DNA from: Nereocystis luetkeana
Taxonomy: Eukaryota > Sar > Phaeophyceae > Laminariales > Laminariaceae
Assembly: GCA_031213475.1 (NCBI GenBank)
Contig: JARUPZ010000002.1
Location: 2,666,001-2,730,000 of the forward strand
DNA length: 64,000 bases
Direction: 5' to 3'
Position 1 is the stretch's first letter; every line of letters starts with the position of its first letter. Positions 13,201-25,200 of this stretch are shown here, piece after piece. Below the pieces are notes generated by a model. It saw only the letters and a list, made by a program, of their open reading frames with translations, was not told the DNA's origin and searched no databases. The translations under genes were made by a program, and so were the position numbers.

Positions 13201-16200
13201 ACCCGCGCAGGCCCCCACAATGGCGATGCCGGCCGCGTAGGTGACCCTCCCCATGGGTCGGAGGTCGGAGGGGACGTACCGGAAAGAACCACGCGAATGC
13301 AAACACTCTGTCGAGAGACCATGGCCCACAGCACTCACTGACAGGGCAGGGATTGTCAGAGATTTCTTGGTAGGTATCAACGTCAAGGCTTGCACGGTCG
13401 CCACGACGCTGAGCGGGCGGATCCTCCGACGCCGGGCGGTTGAGGCGTGGAGGGGGGACGCCCCGGCGGAGAAACCGCGCGGAAAGACGGTCAGAGGCGG
13501 GAGAGATCCGCCGACCAAAGACGGATCGGATAAGGCTGAGGATCATCGTAGGTATATTTATATACCCCCACCGCATATAACACGTGTTGAATGCCCTACA
13601 TCCTGTCACTATATTGCACACTTCGGACAGATATATCATCGATTTCCTTTAGATCTAGATCTTCCAAGGCAGATAAATCCCTGATCTGTGTGATCTAGCT
13701 CATTTTGCCACCGGGTGGGATCTGCGTATAGTCGGCATGCCCTAGCACACGTTTCTTTGGATGGGATCTGTCCTGTAAGGCAGACCCTGCACAACCTCTC
13801 ATAACGGTAGATGAGGAACTACAGTAGATTATCTACAGCAGCAGATCATGATCTATCTGTTCGAGGCGTACAATGTTATGCCCTGTACACCTACGCCATA
13901 TGAGGTTTGTTGTTCACCCTGCGATCGTATCGCGACAATAATTCGGCCCGTTTCTTCCTCGTCGACTCGCGGCGAATTGCGTCTACCCACGCTACTATTA
14001 ATAGGCGCTCTCAGCAGTCGATTCTATTTATTATTTATTTTGGCAAGTAAACTCAGAAAGTCAAACCTACGTGGGATTCGAACTCCGGCACCAACCCTTA
14101 AGAACATTCGTGGGTACCACAAGACCACGGGAGCGACCGGTTACGCTCCCCCGGTAATAATTGAGAAACAATGTGGCTTGTACCTTAAATCGCTCCAGGA
14201 ACTCCGGGTCCCTCCACGGAGCGATGGTGGTGATCCTAGAGTCCAGCGCCTGCGCGCACATCTCGAACCGCACCTGCTCGGTCGCCGGTCACGAAAAACA
14301 AATCCCCGAGTGCACGGAAGAATACCAATGGGCGGATTAAGCGGGTCACACCACGAACAAAAATCACCGAAAACACAGAAAAAATAACCGATTCAATGGC
14401 TTATCGACTATACCAGGTACCTAGAAAGGCCCGGGTCAACTAGGGGGTTTCCATCAGGCGGCTACGGACCCCCCCAGGACGCCGATGGGGGCTGTGCCGG
14501 TATGATATGTGCGTATTTGCCATTCAATCTTCGTCGACACGAGCTCCGCTTGGGGTGGACGACACATGCAGCACATGCGGAGGCGTGCTTCGATAAAGGC
14601 CGGACTTCTTTTTTGCCTTCTGAGGCAATCTTTCTGACTGATAGGCTTCTCAAACTCAAAAAATACCCCGCTATCGTTTGTTTGTGCAAATACTTCTTCG
14701 TGATGGACCTCACGTTCGCCATGGGATTTTTTCTCATCGGGTTAGGCGTACAACTTTCGTTATCCCTTGTAGAACTGCAGTCTCATTTTGGAGGCGAATC
14801 ACTCAAACATCAAGCAGTCTGTCCCCAAAACGGGAGTGCGGTCCTGAAAGGGTTAAATGTCGGTTTTGGGGCGAGAGATAGCTCATGTGAGGAGCAGAAA
14901 GAAAACAGGTGCACCCCGACTATATCCCGTAGCACGCGCTTGCAGCGGTCATTGCATTGCGCGCAAGGTTTACCGCACAAAAAAGCACGCCGGGTAGCCG
15001 CGAACAAAACGGGCCCAGCAAGTAGGTAGAAACCCTGCCACCACATCCGACAGCCCACGATCTGGATAGACAAATGCGGATACTACCCTTCCCTTACGAG
15101 ATATCTGCACATAGTGCAGATCGAACCCAGTAAACACGTCCCTAGATCAAGCAGGTTGTACATAAGGCTCCCATCCACCCGGAAACATGACTTAGATCAT
15201 ACAGATCAGGGATGTATCTGCCCTGAAGGATCTAGATCATGAAGTAATGATATGTAGATGATCTGTTCGACGTGTGAAAAAAAGTGTTTCTCGTCCTTGC
15301 CTGGTCGTTACCCTTGCCGGTAGCGCCGTGCGAAACGTACTTCGCCCCCTCCTTCTGGGCGATCTCCACCTGACGCTTAGCGATCACAGGCCGCGCCAGG
15401 CTGCTCGAAAAAAAAAGCAACAACAAAAAGCAGGGAGACGGCGCGGGGGGGGAGGCGGTAGCTAAGCGGGGAGGGGGGGGTACTCATTTGTTGCTTGTCT
15501 TAGTCGTTTGAACATTGACCACGCATCCCGAGGCCGACCACCGTTCCTACTCCTAGTAGAGACACCTCCAACATTTGGGCGCTCATCACGTTGTTTCCAT
15601 ATACCTGGTATTACATATATTTAAAAAAATCATCATATCCCCTTCCTGTTTCGCCGCCTGTGACCACCATCTCTCTCTTAGGATAGCGATCACGCTGTTT
15701 CCATACGAAGTATACCTGGTATTACATTTATTAAAAAAATCATCATATCCCCTTCCTGTTTCGCCGCCTGTGACCACCATCTCTCTCTTAGGATAGCGAT
15801 CGTTTTTCTCGCTGCTATGTAGTGTACCAAAGTCGTCCATGTCACATTCGTCTATTTTCCTCCGGGGGGGGTAGGGAAGATGAGCTCAGCTAAGGACATA
15901 GCCCAGGACGGAACAGTAGTGTACAGTACCATACGGTTTAGGAACTGCATCGTGAGATACTGTTGTGGTGACTCAACATTTTTAGGTGGGGCACTCTGTC
16001 GAATGCAGGTATAAAGCAGTAGGTGCAGCCGAGAGAGGGGCAGGGGGGCGCCAGCAAGTAGGACAACGACAGGGCTTTGAGAGAAGACGGGCGTGCGCGC
16101 TTAAAAAGCCTGGTCACCGCAGTGTCGGAGGCGGTATTCTCGAGTCTGACTGAAACGCGATCGCAAGAAGTGCTGCTCACTAACGATTCGCTGACGATTG

Positions 16201-19200
16201 CAAGCCACTGCAATGCAAGCGACGCCAACCCAAGCCAACCCAAGCCAACCCAAGCCAACCCAAGACATTCCAAAGTCGAGGCAGGGAAGAGAACAAGCAA
16301 GGCAGTGAGTAGGAAAGCGCAGCGACTGTACGTGAGTCGCAGCAGAAACACAACGGCCCTCTCACGCGGTGTACGGACTCACCTCGTGCCGAGGAGGTAG
16401 CGGCCCTCGTAAGTGGCGTTGGCCTTGACCGCCTCGAACACGAAGTCCGTCACGAACTCCTTGCAAAGGTCCTCGATGTAAACCTTCCAATCGGGGAGAG
16501 GGGGGAGGGGTCGGAGACGAAAACAGCAGAAAAGGGCATGCGACCGGAGAGACGGGAGTTGGTTGGGCCTGGCCGAAGGTTAGGAGGCGTGCAAAGGCAG
16601 CTCCTTCGTGTCCAGTAGAATAGAAAAACAAGGCCAACTAAACAAAAAGCATCACAAGTACGTATACCTGGTATACACGCAGCTGCTTCAGGGATCCTAA
16701 CCTTGGTTGGTTGTAGGTGCTAAAAATACGTGCAGCGGCAAGCTCTCCAAAACATTGTAGAAACTAACGGGGCAAGTCCGAACAATTAAATAAAAACGAG
16801 CTAAATCTCAATGATGATAATGCAGCGAACTTTTTCTGGCTCACGGCACCTTCGAGGCTCCGCAGCTCATGGCCTTCTTGGTGATGGCATCGTAGTCCTC
16901 CCCCTGCTGTCCGACATTGGCGCAGTAGCTGGTGCCCCAATTTTTCGACGCGAACAGCGAACGTTGACGTAGGTATCCATCCAAGCAGCAGACACCCCCC
17001 CGCCGAAGGGTATGGCCGGTACAAGGAGAAATGGGAAACAGATGGAAACAAAAAAAAAACGCCGTCAGGACGAAGAGCCGGCGACCCAACGACACGGGGC
17101 ATCAATGCCGTCAACCCTTTTAGGACTACAGTCCCGTTCCGGCGACAGAATATCACGGAGGACCATAGTAAACAATACCTCAGGGACACACAAAAAACTA
17201 TATTTCGCTATTTTTGCTAACAAATATTTGGTCCTACTAACTATGGCCCCCCGTAATACTTAGAATTGGAGGGGTTTGTCCCCAAAACGGGACTGCAGTG
17301 TCCTCAAAGGGTTATTATTAATAAAAACTTTTATTTTACTACTAATAGTCAAGTATGATACCAGGTACCAGGTACTCTGGCCGGGAATATAGCCCCCGAT
17401 TAACTCTGATAAAAAGATAAAACGTTGCTTATATTCTAGGCCAGAGTGCCACGTACTCTGGCCGAGAATATAGTCCACGTTTAGAGTCTGATCGCAAAAC
17501 CAAATGCCGCTTATATTCCGGGCGAGAGTGGTATACGGTATCGTGGTCCCAAATACGTCCTGGTTACTTGCTACTACTAACCTGTACCATGGTATTATAT
17601 AATAGTCAACAGACTGCAGTGGTGCATGTAGAATGTAGAAGACAGAACTCAAAGACGAACCATTTGATGCCACTACCATCGTCATACAAAATAATACCTC
17701 CGGTTTTACAGCAGTACGTACGTACACACCAAAAATAAAAACGCAAAAAAATCGTCCTGAAATCCTACCCCACTGGTTTGTTTTTTGAAGTGAACCATTT
17801 TAGGTGTGAAGTGTCGCGTTGTCTTTTGGTCGTGCGCAATCACGGTAAATTTTACTGACAAGAAGGGACAACTTTCTTCGTACAGCAGCGGTGTGTACTC
17901 TATTTTAAAACACCCGGTTCAAGACCGAACCTGGTACTATTAATAGATACTATACTTCGTATGCAAGACCAGGTAAATCGGCTTTGTCACTTGAAAAATA
18001 CATATATTCGGAGTTATGATGGGGTCTTTTTTTCAGTACAGTCGTAGTAATAGACGAGACCATATTACAGATAATTGCCACGTGTATTCGCTTGTCACGG
18101 GATGGTTTCAAGATAGGTAAGTCACTGCTGTATCAATTGTCAACTGGCTGAGTAGGCGAACGGTAGGCTATACCGTCTGACCAACATGTATTGTGTTGCG
18201 TAGAGTTGGATCAACATCGTTGCCTGCGATGCCCGGGCGACCGTTTCGTCTGTGTGGGCTTTAGGCCTGAATCGAAACGTTAGAGAGCATATCCCCGACT
18301 AGGCAACACGCAATGAAGTCGGAAGATCGAGGAAGCGCTTCGATTAAATAAAGTCGGAATAGGAATTGAGGTACGGACGCCTCCAAAGTTCGAACATGCC
18401 GCTTGTGGCCACGCCCCTCGCTCTTGCGTACCACATAGTACTGGCGTCGAAGCGGTGGAACCAAACGCGACTACAAAATTGGTTCCAGCGATTGACGAGA
18501 TTGGCTAATTGGAAACAGCACGCTCCGTTGGGGAGCGCCACGCCTTATTCAACACAGCCTAACTAACTCCACTACCACGTGAAGCAAGGGCCAAGCGAAA
18601 AACATACGGCATGTGGCAAGACCGTCGCGGGAGAGCCCGTAGGCAAGCGCCATCCCCAGTTACCGCGAGACATAATCCCCGCGGTCGCGACGACCAGCAT
18701 GACGAGTAGCAAGACAAAAGCGCCCCCGCCATGGTGCGAAAGAGTGGGGGCACATGCTTCGAAGCGTGGACTCCACAACACGCGCCAACCCGCTGCTTGC
18801 TTAAAATCTGCAGCGTGCCGGTCGCGAAGGCGCGGCGGCTCCGCGGTCGCCGATTGACACCACACGCTCGGGAGGGCGTCACGGGGGCGCCAACCTCCAT
18901 CAACCTCAGAGTTTGTGGTGGCGATCGGCGACCGCCGGGACTTCGCAAAAAAATGCCCGCAAGCTGCAGCGACACAGTTGCGGCCACTGCTGCCGCCAAA
19001 ATCCGGGCGGAGGCGAGGGTGACATCGGTGTGTGTGCATGTCGAGGCGGCGGAGGGCGCCGGGCGCACCGCATCGGGGCGAGCGGCATCAGAGCAGGCAC
19101 CCGCCGCGCGCGCCGTGGCGGAATATATACGCGAATCGCGTTGTGCGGTCCCACCTGCGCGTCATTGCGCGCGCCTTTGTCTTTCGTTGCCGCCCGCGAT

Positions 19201-22200
19201 GCCGGCGCCGAGGACCGCTGGTAGCACCCCGGCGCCCGCGGCACCCACAGGCGGGCAGTAGAAGCGCCACGAACGCCGGAAAGGACCAGTCCCCGAAGGG
19301 AACTGCGCTATTAGTTGGAGCAGGAATCCCGGAAAATTGACCACAAAAAGTGGCACATCCAGCTGCGGCAACTGCGTGACTTTTTTTTGGTGATAAAATT
19401 TGGTGCCTGCGTTGCAGGTTGCAATGCAAGGAGTGGTACGGTACGGGCACAACATTACCCTTCCCGCACCTCTGGGCGCTCACGCTGTGCTCGTAGACAG
19501 GTGACCACACCAATTATATCAGTGCTTTGGTCGCTATCTCAGAGTCCCACACCAAAACGTTGAAACAAAAGGGAGATCGGCGTGGATCCCTACGTTGTAG
19601 AGTGATTTCTCGCGAAGGATACGTAGCCCACACACGCATGCATGTAATATTTTAGTAGACATGCACAAAATCAGTAGAGTAGGTTCCCCTCCATAAAAAA
19701 TACTATTTCTAGGAGTAAAAATATACCAGGATACCAGGGATCAGGTAATGATGAGGGGCGTTACAACAACCACCAGCTTTTGTGTTGCTACAATTCATCT
19801 GTCGGCTTGCCGGTGGGACAAGAGCAATGTTCATTGTTTATGTCCATGAAAAGACCTTGCAAAGGATACAAATCGTATTATACGTATACTAGATACAAAG
19901 ATAGGCTACCTGCTGCCGGTTGGCCTGCTTGCTTGCTCACCAGATGACCTCGAACCCCTGGCCGGACAGCCACTTGAGGATCACCGACGTATCGAGTCCA
20001 CCCGAATACGCAAGGACGACCTTCAATTTGTTCCATTCGACGCCAAAATATCAAAGGGACGGAACGAAACCAGAATTAGGAATTAAACAAGACAAACGAA
20101 AACAACGTAAAAATGGTTGAGCGTCGAGATTTCGATATTTCACATCGTAAGAGAGAAGACACGTACGTAGCACGTGAGAGAATCCCGCGAGATAGTGTCC
20201 CGACTCCCGACCCGAGAAAACCAGGGATCTTTACGGTTATCCGTCCGTGCACGGTGCGGTTTTTTCAAATCGATAATCCTACGGTCCGGTTCGGTGCGGT
20301 TTTAAATAATCGGAAATCTTACGGTGCGGTTCGGTGCGGTTTTCAGGTATTGTAAATCTTACGATGCGGTTCGGTTTTGAGATACATCCTACGGTGCGGT
20401 TCGGTGCGGTTTTCGAAAATCGGAAATCCTACGGCGGTTTGGTGCGGTTTTCAGATATATTGAATCCTACGGTGCGGTTCGGTGCGGTTTTAGAGAATCG
20501 GAAATCTTACGGTGCGGTTCGGTTTAGTGATATATCATACGGTCCGGTTCGGTTCGGTTCGGTTCCCCGTTGAATCGGTTTTTCTACGGTGCGGTTCCAA
20601 TCCCCGTAGGGAACACCGTACAACACAAGTTTTTCTCTACGGTGCACCGTATATATAAACCGTACTAAACCGCGGTTTCGTACCGTTCTCAGGCTTTTAT
20701 CGGGGCACTATAACGAACCCGCTGTTTCTCTACGGTGCACCGTATGAATGAACCGTACAAAACCGCGGTTTCGTACGGTTTCTGACGCTTTTTCTCGGGG
20801 CTCTACGTAACGCAAGCGAGCGCTGCTGCACAAGCAAGCTCTGCTGCAAGCAAGCGCTGCCGCAAGCAAACGCTGCTGCAAGCAAGCGCTGGCGCAAGCA
20901 AACGTTGCTGCAAGCAAGTGCTGCTGCAAGCAAGAGAGCCACCTCAAGCAAGCGCTGCTGCAAGCGCTGTTGCAGGCGCTGCTACTGCTTGCGGCTGCTG
21001 CTGCTGCTGCAAGCGCGCGCACCCTTGCCGCCACGCTCCTGTGATCTTCGCCGCTCCGATCCCTTCTCGGGTAGAGAGGACAACCAAGAAGGAGGGCCGA
21101 TATTCTCGTTGTGGCGGCGTTGCTTGCACAGCGAGTATCGAGGAGCGCAAGTTAGATCGAACGTCTGCCTGTTGGTGCTGGCTGCTGCTTACTGCTTCTG
21201 CAGCTTGCTGCTGCTGTGCTGTGCAGCAGAGGTAGGTACTGCTGCTTGCACGCCTTCTGTTCTGCTCGTTGGATGCTGCAAAAGTGCTGCCGCTGCTGCA
21301 AGTGTGTATTTTTCAAACATGAGAATCCAATATCAAGCAATTTTCGTCTCCGATCATGCGCATGACGGAAAAGGCTTTCGATGTTGACTGTGTCTCCAAC
21401 GGAAATCCTTGACACACAAAAATATTATGCGCAGGCACTCTAATGTTTCTGATATTTTTTTCAGTTTTACAGATACCCAATTTTTTGCGGTATTTTAATA
21501 TGTCCTCTTTCTTATTTTCCGGCAGGTGTACTTCCGGAGACTCGGAGTATACCAGGTATATATAATATATAAGAAATATATAAATATAAACATTTCACCT
21601 TAAACAATACCAATAACCTTTTATTGGTGTTTCAACCACAAAAATATTCAACATACCTGGTATGAAATACCACAAGATCAACCAAGCCAGCGGGATCACT
21701 TTTGACACGAAACCGTGCCGAAACCGTCATGAGCCGTGCGAAACCGTGACCCTGTTGCACCGTTCCGCGACCGATGGAACGGCGGTTTTTCTACGGTTTC
21801 AAGTTAACCGCACCGTTAAAAATCCGATCTAACGGTTTTTGGCACCGTCTCTTGACGCACACGGTGCGGTTCGGTTTTGTGATATTTCCTACGGTGCGGT
21901 TCGGTGCGGTTTTTACAAATCAGAAATCCTGCGGTGCGGTTCGGTGCGGTTTTCAGATATTGTGAATCCTAAGGTGCGGTGCGGTTTTGTGATGAATCCT
22001 ACGGTGCGGTTCGGTGCGGTTCTCAAACATCGGAAATGCTACGGTGCGGTTCGGTGCGGTTTTAGAAAATCGAAAATCTAACGGTGCGGTTCGGTTACTT
22101 TTGAAATCCTACGGTGCGGTTCGGTGCGGTTCTCCTATTTCATAAAACCTACGGTGCGGTGCGGTGCGGTTTTCCAGGAGGCAAAAATCATAAGGTGCGG

Positions 22201-25200
22201 TGCGGTGCGGTTAACCGCACCGAACCGCACCGAACCGATAGGAAAAACCGCACCGTAAAGAACCCTGCAAAAAACGGTCCTGAACGCTCCCGGGATATAA
22301 TCATGGGTGTGGAAGACAAAGCCGAATGATGCGCATCGTACATACCTGGTATATACCTGGTATATACCTGGTACCAGATTAGACGCTGGCAAAATTATTC
22401 TCGAGGTACAGCACTATTTATTTATAGTAGATTTAACAACAGCAGTAGTACTCGTTCTACTGGGGCTTCGAGGGAACACATGTTCAGGGAAAAACGACGA
22501 TTACAGCATCGACCACACGAAGCAGTCCATGGTACCTGGTACCTGGTATCATTTTAAGTAGTAGAATACCATGGTACCTGGTATAAATACGTACCCGGTA
22601 AGAGTGTATGTTTTGTTGTTGTCGTTGCTGCTGTTCTCACACCAACTCTCACATCAAAGAGTAAGAGTCCGTTGTCACACAAAGGTCCTGGAACCCTATT
22701 AATAGGAAGATCCCAAAACACATTTATAAAAAACAAAATTCGGCACTTCCCACCCAACTAAGCACGAGACGAAGAAAGCGTGCACATAAAATGAACTCAG
22801 TGTGCAAAGTGGACTAACGTGGCCGCGGGTATCCACCCACAACCACAACTATCCAACTCGTGGCTACTGACTAGAGAGCGGTTGCTGTCTGGAGTGCTGC
22901 CTGCACCGTACGAACGCACGGTAGTCGTGAAAGAGAGGAACAGGCATGCTGCCTGGGGTGCTGTCACAGAGTGACGACTCGCGGACATGCAGTGAAAAAA
23001 GAGAAACCGGACCAAAAAAGCACCATGCAAATATCAACGGTCGCCACGTTTTCCCGGACGGTCTGACAAAAAGGTGTTGCACGGCTACGATAACACGTCC
23101 CTGATAATTGCGGGGGTCCTTCCCCATGGAGGGTTTACAACTCGCCAACAAGTATGACATGATTTCAGTAATTTACAATGTGTACTTCAGATGAGAAATT
23201 TTGCCGATAACAAGTGACCAGTATAGCGACGGTCAATGCGCTATTGGGGATGATACAAAAATGGATCTGAGTTACAATGCAAGTAGGCGTACGGCACGGG
23301 GCGCAACATGGTCCTCCCCGTTTTTTCACTCATCCCATTTATTCTCTTCGCCCATCTTCTTCTCTCTCTCTCCTTCCAACTCGTAACTCAGATCCGGGGT
23401 CACATAGCAGGCTCTTCTCCCCCCTTCCCGCTACGGTACGTGCCTCCTCCCCGTATACCTGGTATACTGCTGGGCCCTAACGCTGCTCCCATAATAGACA
23501 GTTGGCAACACTAAAGTTCGTCAACCTTGGTTGCTAACTCGGGGTCCCGACGAGGTTGATAGGCTGCTGGAGTACCCTTGCAGTACTCGTAGTGTGTATC
23601 GATAGTGCAATGTACGCTCGGCTCGTTAGAATATAGCTGTGCGACACCCGCGCAGCGAGGTGATATGATATCCCGTGTTATACTGCTATTAATACCTTGC
23701 TGCACGACCGCTTGATGAAATCGTACTCGGTGGTTGATCGTACAGCGGTAACTGGTATTATGGTGCACGTAGACCGGTATTGAGGCACACATGGACAACA
23801 GGCTCAAGATGAGACCGAACACCCAACACAGCACTCCGTCGTTGTAATTGCATACGTACGTTTTTTTTTTTTTTTTTTTTTTTTTTTCTCATCCCATTCA
23901 TTATCTTCGCACATCTTCTCTCTCCTTCCAACTCGTAACTCAGATCCGGGGTCACATAGCAGGCTCTTCTCCCCCCTTCCCGCTACGGTACGTGCCTTCA
24001 TTTTTATCGCGAGAAGATTTCAGCCTTTTCTTCCCTCGTCGACTCGCATCGAATTGTGCCTACCCGCGCTGCTAGGCGCTCTCAACAATTGAATCCTTTT
24101 TTATTTTTGCAAATAAAGTCAAAGTCCGACCCACCTGGGGCTCGAACCCAGGACTCAAACAAGTAGAATTCGAGGTTAACCACTTGAACCACCGGGGCGA
24201 CCGGCTTGGTATTAATAGCAGTACTCCACTGTTTGTATCAATACCAGAGAGTACGTACTCGTATGTACGGGACGGGACGGCTATCAATGAGTACCTGGTG
24301 TACCATCACGTATAATACGAACATTCTCATGCGCGGGACTTGGGACCGAAAAGGAAGGAGAACTTCGACAAACTCCGCAGGCAGAGAGAGCATCGTCGGC
24401 AGCAACAAAAAGCCGTCATATCCCGTGCTCGATACTGTTATAAATTACGGATTACAGACCGCGTGCACGTGTTTGCGGTGTGCGGGAAGCGGGAGGGGGG
24501 GGTACACGGACAAACCCCCCAGATGGGAGGCAGGGAGGGAGATCCGCACGATGTTGATGCTAGAATACGTATACGTATTTGTGCTGTCTACGCTGGTTGG
24601 TGCTTATCGGAAGAGTCGTTCAGATGCAGAGACAGGCTCGGCAATCGGCAAGCTCAAGCAAACGACGACCACCAAACCAAGAAAAGCGCGCCCACAACCA
24701 AAAAATGAAAACAGGTCAGCGCAGAGCGACAGACGCGGACACTGGGCCTACATGCGGCGCATACAGCAGACAAGAGGCAACGGCCCTCGGTAGGCACGGT
24801 GCATCAGCTGAGAGATGCATTGCTTCGTGCCAGAGGCACACCATCAGTAAGACGCCATGCACGCGTGAAGACGGGAGAGGGGATCCAGAAACCGCATAAA
24901 ACAAACTTTCTTCACGAGCCTTTCTCACCATGCTCATCTTCGGGCAAGGTACAACCAAAAGTTCGGACTGTGCCTACGTACAAGAACACCACCGTTTCGG
25001 ACGAGCTTGGTACTACGAATCCGTAGAAATGGATCGACGCAGTACTTGGCTGCCGTTCGGGGGTCGAGTCATGAGATTCGAGCCTGTGGTTGCTGTGACT
25101 TACAACGTGCCAGCGTGCCAGCATAGCCACATGCGCAAATGACGAGGCCGCGGATTCAAAACACGGATCTCTGGGCGCTTGAAAACTCCGTGCTCCTGTT

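Larger units (their letters stand above)
14274..15300 (-). other. Argininosuccinate synthase intron 5, GC-AG type
   Basis: Exon 5 must end ...GKGNDQ with CAG at 15303-15301, followed by GCAAGG. Exon 6 begins GTGCGGTTC after GAGCAG. The highly conserved GNDQVRFE fixes both edges, so the donor is GC. The intron contains a MITE family 2 copy (14763-14856) and a degraded MITE family 3 copy. Confidence 0.85.

Noticed and set aside
18559..19261. GC-rich region with overlapping open frames on both strands
   Set aside because: It lies inside ASS intron 2. The frames have no domain, no splice logic and composition explained by local GC content.
24125..24202. Possible functional tRNA gene, minus strand
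   Set aside because: It has A- and B-box-like motifs, but the arms pair poorly and it continues directly into the SINE body and poly-A, so it is a SINE head.
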